The position numbers were made by a program, and so were the translations under genes. 64,000 nt of DNA from Anaerobacillus alkalidiazotrophicus (GTDB taxonomy: Bacteria; Bacillota; Bacilli; Bacillales_H; Anaerobacillaceae), in NCBI RefSeq assembly GCF_001866055.1, contig NZ_MLQS01000030.1, positions 621,500 through 685,499 on the forward strand, given 5' to 3'. Numbering within the stretch: position 1 is the stretch's first letter; each line of letters begins with the position of its first letter. Below the pieces are notes generated by a model. The model was not told the origin of the DNA, searched no databases, and saw only the letters and a list, made by a program, of their open reading frames with translations. This document shows, in pieces, positions 8,411 through 16,848 of the stretch.

Positions 8411-9136
8411 ATGAAAACTCTAATTGTTACGGATAACGAGTTTTTGTATAAAAATTTTTTGCGGATTATTCGAAAAGTTAACTTGGAGTTTGAAAGTTTT
8501 GATTTTAGATATTCGAATAACAACTCTGCCCTTAAAATTAAGTATGAACGAAGCGATGATTTTAAACCTGTTAATGTGAAAGAAGAGCTTGAGTGTATAA
8601 TAAACACTTATGAACTTGTTATATCATTACATTGTAAGCAGTTATTTCCAAAAAAACTTGTTGAAAATATAAGATGTATCAATATTCATCCGGGGTATAA
8701 CCCTTATAATAGAGGGTGGTTTCCTCAAGTTTTTAGTATATTAAATGATTTACCTGCAGGAGTAACAATTCATGAAATGGATGAGCATTTAGATCATGGT
8801 CAAATTATTGTGCAAAAAAAGATTGATATTTCCTCTTGGGATACTTCTGAATCCGTGTATAAAAGAATCTTAGAAGTGGAGTTAGAACTTATAGAAAAAC
8901 ACTTATCTAATATTTTAGAGAAGAAATATAAAGCATTTACTCCTAAATTCGAAGGAAACGTTAATTATAAATCAGATTTTAATGACTTGTGTCATTTGGA
9001 CTTGAATAAAAGTACAACTTTAAAAGAGGCTATTAATTTATTACGTGCTTTATCCCATGGTATATATAAGAATGCCTATTTCATCGATGAAGAAGGTAAT
9101 AAAATTTGGGTGAAAGTAGAGTTAGAAAAGGATTAA
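8411..9136 (+). CDS. Nucleotide-sugar N-formyltransferase (VioF/FdtF-like)
   Basis: Predicted to transfer a formyl group from N10-formyl-tetrahydrofolate to an amino sugar such as dTDP-4-amino-4,6-dideoxyglucose. 241 residues. The diagnostic block IHPGYNPYNRGWFPQVF (about residues 96-112) contains the catalytic His and Asn region of the formyltransferase fold, and GVTIHEMDEHLDHGQIIVQ follows. That arrangement is typical of sugar formyltransferases rather than methionyl-tRNA formyltransferase. ATG 8411 follows GAGGTGAGGTG. No intact aminotransferase lies next to it; the closest candidate is the DegT gene at 16.8 kb. It is flanked on both sides by remnants of the decayed rhamnose operon. Confidence 0.75.
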   Translation: MKTLIVTDNEFLYKNFLRIIRKVNLEFESFDFRYSNNNSALKIKYERSDDFKPVNVKEELECIINTYELVISLHCKQLFPKKLVENIRCINIHPGYNPYNRGWFPQVFSILNDLPAGVTIHEMDEHLDHGQIIVQKKIDISSWDTSESVYKRILEVELELIEKHLSNILEKKYKAFTPKFEGNVNYKSDFNDLCHLDLNKSTTLKEAINLLRALSHGIYKNAYFIDEEGNKIWVKVELEKD

Positions 9137-9156
9137 CATCTAGTAGGAGGGATACT

Positions 9157-9333
9157 ATGTCAAATAATGGACACATAAAATAGAGATTTTCTTCAAACTA
9201 GCGCGATTTGCTTGCTGGCCATTCTATCAAATTAAGGGACGTAACCCTTAACTTGATAGAGTGGACAATATCTACGCAACTGGCTTTACTTTTAAGCTTT
9301 TAAAATACTTTTTTAATAGGCAATCGGTGACAG
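9157..9333. other. Truncated gene start and hairpin, no intact gene
   Basis: A strong ribosome-binding site (TAGGAGGGAT) precedes ATG 9157, but the frame closes after eight codons, so this looks like a truncated gene start. At about 9225-9261 an inverted repeat pairs CTATCAAATTAAGGG with CCCTTAACTTGATAG (one mismatch). Confidence 0.4.
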
Positions 9334-9690
9334 ATGACTATTTGCAGAATGAATTCTTTTGTAGTTATAAAAGCTGACAATGTATTCAAAAATACTTCGT
9401 TTTGCTTGCTCACGAGTTTTATAGTTTTCATGGAAAATCAGTTCTCTCTTAATGACGGGATTTATCATGTCAGTAATTTGGGCGCTTGTAGCTGGTTTGA
9501 GTTTGCGAGATTTATATTTTTAGAATCTGGGTACGATCCTTCCCTTGTTAAACCAGTAAGTACAAAAGAATACGGTGCAATCAGTGAAAGACCGAAGTTT
9601 TCTATCATGAGTAACGAAGCACTAATAAATGAAGGAATTAAACCTTTACGACCTTAGCAAAGCGCAGTACAAGAATTTATAAGAAGGTAA
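9334..9690 (+). pseudogene. spsK/rmlD (dTDP-4-dehydrorhamnose reductase) remnant, 3' end
   Basis: From about 9455 the frame reads GIYHVSNLGACSWFEFARF and continues to ERPKFSIM, matching the C-terminal third of the intact reductase at 30916 (GIYHVSNSGFCSWYMFAKY). The frame ends at TAG 9655-9657 where the intact copy has Trp, then resumes as QSAVQEFIRR to a stop at 9690. The N-terminal two thirds, with the cofactor-binding site, are missing. The first 120 bases are unrelated sequence. Confidence 0.85.
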
Positions 9691-9701
9691 GAGTTATCTT
9701 C

Positions 9702-10004
9702 ATGATTGAAGGGGTTAAGGGAAGCGTATCACGAAGCACTGTGATAATCGTGGTTTTTTGGCGGGAATTATTCGTGATAGTGAAGGAATGTTAGAAACCT
9801 TTGCTCAAGCATCAATTCAATGAGTTATCCAGGGGTTATTAAAGCCTTTCATTATCAGGCCATCAAGATGATCTTTGGTACTTTCCTGTTGGTAATGCTC
9901 AAGTTGTTTTACATGATTTGAGAAAACATTCGCCTCCAGATGAGAAACGAATTCCATATAATGATCACAGTATTGGTTTTGATTGGAGGAAAAATCATAG
10001 ATAA
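9702..10004 (+). pseudogene. spsL/rmlC (dTDP-4-dehydrorhamnose 3,5-epimerase) remnant
   Basis: Pieces in different frames match the intact epimerase at 31757 in order: MIEGVK, then FLAGIIRDSEGMLETFAQAS, MSYPGVIKAFHY, HQDDLWYFPVGNAQVVLHDL, and finally PPDEKRIPYNDHSIGFDW to a TAA at 10002. There are several single-base frameshifts and an internal deletion of about 50 codons after the HDL segment. It cannot encode a functional protein. Confidence 0.88.
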
Positions 10005-10143
10005 GAATTAAATCTTAACTAACGACTGTAGTTAACTGTTTATGAATAAAAAGTATATATAAAATGTATGCATGAATATGAATAGAAAACTTTGTCTGTC
10101 AACATTCGAAATGGTTTAAAGTTAACAAGGGGAGAGTAGGTCA

Positions 10144-11427
10144 ATGCCGCCAAAAGTATCGGTTATACTAACTAGCTACAATCGACCAAACTTAATTGGA
10201 AAAACGATTGAAAGTGTGATTAATCAAACATTGAAAGACTGGGAATTGTTTATTATGGATGATGCCTCTAATAAAGAAACGATAGCTGTAATAAGTTCCT
10301 ATTTAAACGACCGACGTATTCATTATGTAAACAGTGGTGTAAAGAATGAGGAACGTTATAAAACAACGAGATACGCCACACTAATTAACGAAGCGATTCC
10401 AATGACTAAGGGAAAGTACTTAACCTATTTAACGGATGATACTGTTTATTTTCCAAGGCGTTTACAGTTGATGTCGGAATTTTTAGATAAACGACCTTCC
10501 ATTGATATCGTCTATTCAAGTCAAAAGGTACAAATTTTAAATGAACAATTAAAAATGGTTGCAGAGCGTAAGAGAAATGCTTCAAGAATTTTAAGGAAAG
10601 CTGCTAATATTGTTGATCATTGCTCTGTGATGCATACGAGAAGAATTGCTGAACAAGTGTTTAAAAAATATAATAGCTACTGGGATGATCAGCCAGAGTG
10701 TTGGCATAACGGGGATGCAGTATTTTGGATGCGCTTAAATGAGTTTCAACCATTTTATCCTATATCTGATATGTTAGATCAAACGATTAAATCACCGCAA
10801 TGTTTTCAATTTTTGAATAGACATTTACCAAATGTACTACCAAATGGAACAATTGTTCAAGCGGTATCGTCGGAAATTTTTATCATTGATCAGAAAAAAA
10901 GGCGTAAAATTACACCGCAAATGTTTACCGCATTAAAGTATGATAAGGGTAAAATTGTCGAGATTACTGATCCATTACTGTTTAAATATACGTTAGGACA
11001 AGAGGTTGATCAATCAGTGTTTTCAAATTCGCAGTTGTTTCCTAACAATAGACTTGTAAAAGGAACAAATAATTCTCAAATTTACTATATAGAAAATAAT
11101 CAAAAACGATTGGTACAGCAGCAAGCGTTTAAAAGATTTGGGTTTAAAACTAGTGAAATTATTCCTGTTACTAACGGTTTGCTTTCAGAAATTACAACCG
11201 GGAACCCATTAGAGGCAATCATCAGACCTCATTCGGTTATTCCAGATAATTTTGTTTTCCTGATCGGTTCAGCATATTATTTAAGTATGGAAAATCAATT
11301 GCACTTAATTGAAATAAATATTTTAAAGAGACTAAAATTACTAACCTCCAAAATAATCCAATTGAATAAGGCAGAAGCTACTATGTTAAAACAAGGTGCA
11401 CCGTTAAATTGGGGATTTCGAAAATAA
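10144..11427 (+). CDS. spsA: SpsA-like spore glycosyltransferase (GT2) with C-terminal three-repeat extension
   Basis: Family 2 glycosyltransferase of spore-coat polysaccharide synthesis, likely dTDP-sugar dependent like B. subtilis SpsA. Residues 1-225 align by eye along SpsA and keep its functional Asp residues at the same numbers: Asp39/40 in IMDDAS, Asp98-Asp99 in LTDDTVYF and Asp191 in WHNGDAVFW. B. subtilis SpsA ends near residue 256, but here about 200 more residues follow. They form three approximate repeats of about 60 residues (about 230-290, 300-358, 363-421), each with an aromatic beta-strand core, a KRR/QKR/HLI step and a closing G-x-x-L. Such repeats are known from other surface proteins, but I do not know the family's function. 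ATG 10144 follows AAGGGGAGAG. Confidence 0.85.
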   Translation: MPPKVSVILTSYNRPNLIGKTIESVINQTLKDWELFIMDDASNKETIAVISSYLNDRRIHYVNSGVKNEERYKTTRYATLINEAIPMTKGKYLTYLTDDTVYFPRRLQLMSEFLDKRPSIDIVYSSQKVQILNEQLKMVAERKRNASRILRKAANIVDHCSVMHTRRIAEQVFKKYNSYWDDQPECWHNGDAVFWMRLNEFQPFYPISDMLDQTIKSPQCFQFLNRHLPNVLPNGTIVQAVSSEIFIIDQKKRRKITPQMFTALKYDKGKIVEITDPLLFKYTLGQEVDQSVFSNSQLFPNNRLVKGTNNSQIYYIENNQKRLVQQQAFKRFGFKTSEIIPVTNGLLSEITTGNPLEAIIRPHSVIPDNFVFLIGSAYYLSMENQLHLIEINILKRLKLLTSKIIQLNKAEATMLKQGAPLNWGFRK

Positions 11428-11495
11428 AGTATAGAACGAAAAAGTTCATTTAACTTCTTTCTATCTTTCTATATATTTTACAAAAAGGAGTTATT

Positions 11496-12632
11496 ATGGA
11501 ACAGATTAGAACATTAAGGAACTTGAAATTAGTTGATTATCGTAATATATGCGAAGTGAAAAATTTTAAAGATTTAGAAAATCAGTTTACCAAAAAAAAT
11601 CACTTTTATCTAATCGAACAACCAGAAAAAATAACTGTCATACCTCCGTCTAATGCACCGGTCGCAAAGGATTTTATTCCCACTAGTTGTACAACAAATG
11701 AATTTTATCTTGCAAGAATAAATGATGGAATATGTATTAAAAACCAAATTATAACGTATGGAGATAAATACATTTTACCGGACACTTTTCGAAATTATGA
11801 TCTAGATCCACCGCACCGATCATTACAATATAATAGAATTACTAATAGCTTTCTAATAAAAAATAAGCTAACTAAGCAAATCTTCGTGCCTGGCGATAGT
11901 ATTTTTTTGAGTGGAGAAAACTCAAACGGTTTCGGTCATTTTTTGTTAGAGGTTATATCGAGGCTTTGGATTACACAATATTTAGATATTAGTCAGTATA
12001 AAATTTTGATGAATCCACATGATCGAAAGCGGTGGCAACTTGATCTTTTAAGAGCACTGGGAATAAGGTCAAAACAAATTGTTTATTTACATCACCCGAC
12101 TAAATGTGAACGACTTCATATTCCGGTTCAATCATTTGTTTTGAGAAAATATGCATCTACATTCGCTTCTTCTATTTGGCAAAAAATAGCTGATTACTAC
12201 GATGATGGTCTCGGTCCTAAAAAAATTTATGTTTCAAGGTCAAAATTAAATAAGAAAAGAAGAATATTACGCAATGAACTTGCAGTTGAACAGCTGTTTG
12301 CTTCACACGGTTTTATGATTATTCACCCTCAAGAATTAACTATTAAGCAACAAATTAACTTTTTTAGAAATGCAGAGATGATTGCTGGACCTTCAGGCTC
12401 TGCAATGTATAATTGTGTCTTCCAAAACAACCCTACAATAAAACTGATTCTTACTCCTAGTAATTTTTTTAAATTAAGTGACGTATTAATTAATACATTG
12501 AACAAAGGAAAATTGCATTATTTTACTGGAGAAACTGTTGATGTAACACTCCCAGAAAACGTTGCAGATTGGACGATTGATACTGGAATACTTCAGAAAT
12601 ATCTACATAATTTGTTAAATGAAATGTCTTAA
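11496..12632 (+). CDS. Glycosyltransferase family 61 (DUF563) protein
   Basis: Inverting GT61-type transferase acting on surface or capsule glycans. 378 residues. The catalytic half begins around residue 145 with NGFGHFLLEVISRLW. It contains KIYVSRSKLNKKRRILRN (about 244-261), the typical SR..xxRRxxNE motif, and AGPSGSAMYNCVF near residue 305, the conserved A-x-x-G-[SA] block. ATG 11496 follows AAAAAGGAG. It sits 68 bases after the SpsA-like gene in the same direction and is probably co-transcribed. Donor and acceptor unknown. Confidence 0.8.
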   Translation: MEQIRTLRNLKLVDYRNICEVKNFKDLENQFTKKNHFYLIEQPEKITVIPPSNAPVAKDFIPTSCTTNEFYLARINDGICIKNQIITYGDKYILPDTFRNYDLDPPHRSLQYNRITNSFLIKNKLTKQIFVPGDSIFLSGENSNGFGHFLLEVISRLWITQYLDISQYKILMNPHDRKRWQLDLLRALGIRSKQIVYLHHPTKCERLHIPVQSFVLRKYASTFASSIWQKIADYYDDGLGPKKIYVSRSKLNKKRRILRNELAVEQLFASHGFMIIHPQELTIKQQINFFRNAEMIAGPSGSAMYNCVFQNNPTIKLILTPSNFFKLSDVLINTLNKGKLHYFTGETVDVTLPENVADWTIDTGILQKYLHNLLNEMS

Positions 12633-13256
12633 ATTATCTATTTTTAAATGAGCTTATTTCTTCTACTTATTATACAAGAAACTATTCAGAATTATTTTCA
12701 AAAGAGAATTGAATTATTGAATTATAAAATAAAAAATAGAGACTTGAAAATTAATCAAATAAATCTGGGTCTATTGGGGGAGGAAAGCAGGTCTCTAGAG
12801 GATAAATTGGAATTTTCAAAGTCATTTTTAAAAAAGGGCATATCAAATAAATCACAAATAATGGATTTTTAAAATATGTACTTTAAGATAGAGTCTTGGC
12901 TCTGTATAAGGACAGCAGATTTTTAATGGTTGAAAGTAAATTTGCGAAATTTACTTTTTCTACTTCCTTGAACCACGCATTGGCATGGTGGCACATGCCG
13001 ATGAAATACGATCGAATATTCCAATGTCTTGAACTACGTCCCCTTATCAATTTTTTTGTCGTTTGATACAACGCTCGACCTAAGTACGTAAAGCATGACA
13101 TTTATACTATTCCTTACTATCACGTTTTACTCTAGGAAAGAGAGGAGAGTTATCCTTCGTCAATGTATAAAAGATCCGTCCATAGGCAAATTCAGAGCAT
13201 GGTGTTGGACATTTTCAATTTCCAAAAATCTATGTTGATAAAAAAGAGGTGTTTTA
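12633..13256. other. Gene-poor 0.6 kb, degraded coding traces
   Basis: Contains two short open stretches, 12648-12872 on + (Lys/Leu/Ile-rich, no ribosome-binding site) and 12883-13101 on - (72 codons, Trp/His-rich). Neither has a recognisable family or good initiation signal. The minus one could be a fragment of a mobile-element protein, but I cannot name it. AAAAGAGG before 13257 serves the next gene. Confidence 0.3.
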
Positions 13257-14324
13257 ATGATTACTATCAGTTTGTGTATGATCGTTAAAGATGAGGAAGC
13301 AACATTATGGAATTGTTTAAATTCAGCAAAAGACATAGCCGATGAAATGATAATTGTTGATACTGGGTCAACGGATCGTTCTAAAGAGATCGCAAAAGAA
13401 TTTACGGATAAAATTTACGATTTTGAATGGGTTGGTGATTTTGCAGCTGCACGAAATTATTCATTCAGCCACGCAACAATGGAGTATATTTTATGGCTTG
13501 ACGCAGATGATGTATTACTTCCAGAAGATCAACAAAAATTATTAGAATTAAAAAACACTCTAGATCCTTCGATTGACTCAGTATCCATGATTTATAATTA
13601 TGGATTTGATAAATATGGAAATGTAACACTAAGTTTTCGGAGAAATAGATTGGTAAAAAGAAGCAAGAATTTCCAATGGTATGGTGATTGTCATGTTTAT
13701 TTACAAGTGAACGGGGAAATTTTGGATACAGATATTTGTGTATCCCATAAACGAATTCATCATTCAAGTGGAAGAAATTTAGCAATCTATGAAAAAAGAA
13801 TAGCAAAGGGAGATGTGTTTTCGCCTCGTGATTACTATTATTATGCTAAGGAGCTTATGGAAAATGGCTTCCATGAAAAAGCAATTGAAAACTTCAATAT
13901 TTTTCTGAACATGAAAGGCGGGTGGAGAGAGGATAAAATTGCAGCTTGTGGGAAGCTGGGCGATTGTTATGGGAAAATTGGAGATGTGAAAAAACAAAAA
14001 GAAGCGATTTTTAAATCTTTTGAATATGACTCCCCTCGTCCTGAAATATGTTGCCGTTTAGGTAATTTACTTAAGAAAGATCGCAATTACAAGGCTGCAA
14101 AATTTTGGTATGAACTAGCAACTAAATATGAAAGACCTAAAGATAATTGGGGCTTTTTTAATGAAGCATATACCACTTGGATACCACATCTTAACCTATG
14201 TGTTTGTTATTACTATTTAGGAAACTATGAAAAAGCATATGAACACAATGAAATTGCAAGAGAGTATCGACCGCAGGATAAGAGTATATTATACAATAAA
14301 CAGTTAATAGAAAATAAGTTTTAA
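13257..14324 (+). CDS. Glycosyltransferase family 2 with C-terminal TPR-like repeats
   Basis: Cytoplasmic glycosyltransferase, 355 residues. Residues 1-185 form a GT-A domain: SLCMIVKDEE at the start, IIVDTGSTDRS at about 32-42 and the metal-binding LWLDADD near residue 81. Residues about 190-350 hold helical repeats such as YYYYAKELMENGFHEKAIENF, typical of TPRs. This GT2-TPR architecture includes the SunS-type peptide glycosyltransferases, so a protein acceptor (for instance a spore-surface protein) is plausible but not shown. ATG 13257 follows AAAAGAGGTG. A terminator-like hairpin follows at 14424. Confidence 0.8.
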   Translation: MITISLCMIVKDEEATLWNCLNSAKDIADEMIIVDTGSTDRSKEIAKEFTDKIYDFEWVGDFAAARNYSFSHATMEYILWLDADDVLLPEDQQKLLELKNTLDPSIDSVSMIYNYGFDKYGNVTLSFRRNRLVKRSKNFQWYGDCHVYLQVNGEILDTDICVSHKRIHHSSGRNLAIYEKRIAKGDVFSPRDYYYYAKELMENGFHEKAIENFNIFLNMKGGWREDKIAACGKLGDCYGKIGDVKKQKEAIFKSFEYDSPRPEICCRLGNLLKKDRNYKAAKFWYELATKYERPKDNWGFFNEAYTTWIPHLNLCVCYYYLGNYEKAYEHNEIAREYRPQDKSILYNKQLIENKF

Positions 14325-14643
14325 ATTAAACGTTCCATTATTCTTCCTATAATCAAAAGAAACGCTAAACTACGAATTCAGATGTGGCGGCTTATTCCCC
14401 GAATCGTTGCTGCATCAACATTAAACGGACCGACCTTTGGAGTCAGTCCGTTTTCCTTTTTTTGGGCAGATTACGTTTTTCGTTCAGTTGCTGGTTTTGA
14501 GCCAAATACGATCTGGCACGATTGATTAGGAATACTAAATTTTTGGTTCGTCTTCGCCATTCACAATGGCAAATTACGTCTAATTCCCTTCATATAATTA
14601 GGGGACGCACACAGTAAGTCGGTGGTTTATTTTATTTATGAGA
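14325..14643. other. Intergenic region between convergent genes
   Basis: No gene supported. Holds the hairpin at 14424-14462 and a second small stem near 14545-14570 (TTCGCCATT/AATGGCAAA). Confidence 0.3.
14424..14462 (+). terminator. Hairpin with T-rich tail downstream of the GT2-TPR gene
   Basis: AACGGACCGA pairs with TCAGTCCGTT (one mismatch), followed by TTCCTTTTTTT. Confidence 0.6.
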
Positions 14644-14889
14644 TTAGGCAAGCACCCATCCGGACATTGTCACGGGACCATCAACACCACTATCTGTGGT
14701 TGCTGAACCAAACAATTGGATAACGTGATGACCTACTGGAAGATTTTCAATAATTGAGTGGAATGTCACTTGCTGTGAATCCGGGGGCTCAATAAACACG
14801 TCAGTTAGTCCTTGTTCGACACCATCTATTTCGACAGTTAAATCTACCAGCGTACTTGCAGCGGGAGTTTCCAACCCAACCGAAGACAT
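14644..14889 (-). CDS. Unrecognised 81-aa protein, possibly the C-terminal part of a spore-surface protein
   Basis: Reads as a beta-rich, Val/Gly/Thr-rich domain (LTVEIDGVEQ, TFHSIIENLPVGHHVIQLF) ending in GWVLA, similar in style to the jelly-roll domains of exosporium proteins. The ATG at 14889 lacks a good ribosome-binding site, and the frame stays open 14 codons upstream (reading SFINVAAPVSFLEI) into a hairpin at 14927-14959. It may therefore be an N-terminally truncated remnant. No family recognised. Confidence 0.4.
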   Translation of the reverse strand: MSSVGLETPAASTLVDLTVEIDGVEQGLTDVFIEPPDSQQVTFHSIIENLPVGHHVIQLFGSATTDSGVDGPVTMSGWVLA

Positions 14890-14926
14890 GATTTCAAGAA
14901 ATGATACTGGAGCAGCGACATTTATA

Positions 14927-14959
14927 AAAGAGTCTGTTTGGATCGAAAACAGACTCTTT
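14927..14959. terminator. Symmetrical hairpin upstream of the 81-aa frame
   Basis: AAAGAGTCTGTTT pairs with AAACAGACTCTTT; T-rich on either side. On the minus strand it would terminate the transcript of the glycosyltransferase gene ending at 15075. Confidence 0.65.
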
Positions 14960-15074
14960 ATTTACTACTCAATTTTCCTAACGCATTTTGCTATTTAGAT
15001 GAAATAGTCATAGTTTAAGTAATTTTTGTTAGCCACATCCAATAGCAGCAAAACTCTTATATTCTTATAGAGTT

Positions 15075-16604
15075 TCACGGCAACACAACGACTTTTTCAG
15101 AACACGAAGCGCAAAATTTGGCATATTGGATACACGTTTCCATTGAGTCATTTGGCTCCATAGGCCACCATCGGATAGCTCCCATGGGTGCTATCGATGC
15201 ATAGTTCTCGATTTCTGCAGGAATACGGCCTACAACTACTACTTCGATCTCCTTAAAGTTGGTTTCTATGCCCCTTTGAAGAGTCTTAAACAATTGGGCA
15301 TGCTTTTTTGCAGGATCGGAGTGGGGAATAGGAAACAGGATCGATACTTTCGTAGAATCTTCATGAATAATATGAGCAGATTTCCGCGCAGGATGATCTG
15401 TGGTTGTCTCCCACACACGTCCATATGGGACTTGCTCAGGTAAACCCAGTTCTTTCACTCGCGTATAGATTCTCCTATGATAATAATTTTTTAGTTCTCT
15501 TACGAGGATTTGAATCTGTTTATTTCTATGAAAAGTGGAGTTATTTCCATTTTCATTCCGATATTGGATATAGAGCAAATCCGGAATCGCTACGTACTTA
15601 GTACAAAGAAACGTCCGAATTAGCATGTCGTAATCGTCTGCAACCAACAGTTCTTCGCGATGGCCTCCAATCAGATGGTAACAATCCCTCGTCCACGCAC
15701 GAGGATGATTTGGTAAACCGACCAAATGACGGATGGTATTCCCGTTGATCGCCGTTTGTTTCAGCACATTTTGTCGCCGGTTCATTTGGTGGACCCAGAC
15801 TCGATAATAAATACTGTATCCAAACCCGCAATCCCAGCCATACCAATGAGAATGATTGTTTCCTGCATAAACTTCAGCACAATCCCCATAAGCAAAGCCG
15901 CACTCAGGATGTTGTTGAAATGCATGGACGATTTTCTCCAGACAGTCAGGGGTTAGCTCGTCATCATGATCTACTTCAACTAAAATCTCTCCTGTACATA
16001 GACCTGCTGCATACCGTTTGATGGCACCTATGTAGCCATTGCCAAAATCTTGACGATACCTCCTTACACGGGAATCGTCTAGAGGCAGCAAAAATTGGTT
16101 GTAGGTTTCATCTTCATCACCGGAATCATCTACAATCACCCATTCCCAATTGGGGTAGGTCTGATTCAATAGGGAACGATAAGGTCGCTGAATTTTTTTT
16201 TGAGATTTGCAGCTAGCTGTGAAAACGGATACTAAGGGAGTATCTGAAGAAAATCGAGTAGAGAGAATGGTTTTGTTTTCAGGGAGAGGATCGGTACGTT
16301 TGAGCCAGCAGTAAAATAATTTCGAGGGTTGAATCTCTGCTGGAGAATTGTAATGCAACCAACGTTTTCTCTCGTGAAGTGGTAACGCATTTAGTGTTCG
16401 AAATTCTTCCCACTCCGTTCCCAATGAAAGGTAGATGTGAGGATTTTTGGGGTTTATACCCAATAATTCATCATCAGTTTCATATAACTTTACTGTTATT
16501 CCGCTTTCATCCAGTCTGCCGATCATATCTTTCAATCCATCCCATGATTTCTTCCTTGAAACAAATAGATGAGTTGTTAAAAGTGGAGTTTTATTCGGTG
16601 ACAT
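15075..16604 (-). CDS. Large glycosyltransferase family 2 protein (509 aa)
   Basis: GT-A glycosyltransferase. An N-terminal region of about 120 residues without clear family precedes the catalytic domain. The GT2 core spans about 122-350, with SLLNQTYPNWEWVIVDDSG and the metal-binding VEVDHDDELTPDC, followed by VADDYDMLIR. The last 90 residues (from VSILFPIPHSDP) look like the start of a second GT-like domain that stops abruptly at VVVLP, so the protein may be C-terminally shortened. ATG 16604 follows AAAAAGGAGGAAG. The coding sequence looks more GC-rich than its neighbours, suggesting separate acquisition. The hairpin at 14927 may end this transcript. Confidence 0.8.
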   Translation of the reverse strand: MSPNKTPLLTTHLFVSRKKSWDGLKDMIGRLDESGITVKLYETDDELLGINPKNPHIYLSLGTEWEEFRTLNALPLHERKRWLHYNSPAEIQPSKLFYCWLKRTDPLPENKTILSTRFSSDTPLVSVFTASCKSQKKIQRPYRSLLNQTYPNWEWVIVDDSGDEDETYNQFLLPLDDSRVRRYRQDFGNGYIGAIKRYAAGLCTGEILVEVDHDDELTPDCLEKIVHAFQQHPECGFAYGDCAEVYAGNNHSHWYGWDCGFGYSIYYRVWVHQMNRRQNVLKQTAINGNTIRHLVGLPNHPRAWTRDCYHLIGGHREELLVADDYDMLIRTFLCTKYVAIPDLLYIQYRNENGNNSTFHRNKQIQILVRELKNYYHRRIYTRVKELGLPEQVPYGRVWETTTDHPARKSAHIIHEDSTKVSILFPIPHSDPAKKHAQLFKTLQRGIETNFKEIEVVVVGRIPAEIENYASIAPMGAIRWWPMEPNDSMETCIQYAKFCASCSEKVVVLP

Positions 16605-16631
16605 TTTCTTCCTCCTTTTTAATAAATGCGA

Positions 16632-16691
16632 TCAATTATAAATTAGTGTTAATTTATAGTCTTCACGACTCTTATTCATTTTCTTTATCAT
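16632..16691 (-). CDS. Possible 19-residue leader peptide
   Basis: ATG 16691 is preceded by a near-perfect AAAAAGGAGTGAGG and opens 20 codons (Lys/Asn/Tyr-rich) ending 28 bases before the start of the glycosyltransferase at 16604. It could be a translated leader or the stub of a deleted gene. No family. Confidence 0.3.
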   Translation of the reverse strand: MIKKMNKSREDYKLTLIYN

Positions 16692-16848
16692 CCTCACTCC
16701 TTTTTATAGATAAATATGAGAAAGAGTAGTTAAAGTATTCATCAAATTTTCAAGTAAGATCAATAGATATTTCATTGGTTGGGTTCTATTACCAGATCAA
16801 TAGCCATATGTTTTAGGGTAAAGAAAGGAGTTGACAAATCGTTCAATC

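Noticed and set aside
8411..9136. Methionyl-tRNA formyltransferase
   Set aside because: The NPYNRGWFPQVF block and lack of the C-terminal tRNA-binding domain (about 70 residues) point to a sugar formyltransferase.
12883..13101. Transposase fragment on the minus strand
   Set aside because: Composition looked suggestive but no transposase motif could be identified, so no claim is made.
13257..14324. Lantibiotic/glycocin S-glycosyltransferase (SunS) with a nearby glycocin
   Set aside because: Architecture is similar, but no small Cys-rich precursor peptide or exporter is present; the surroundings are spore glycan genes.
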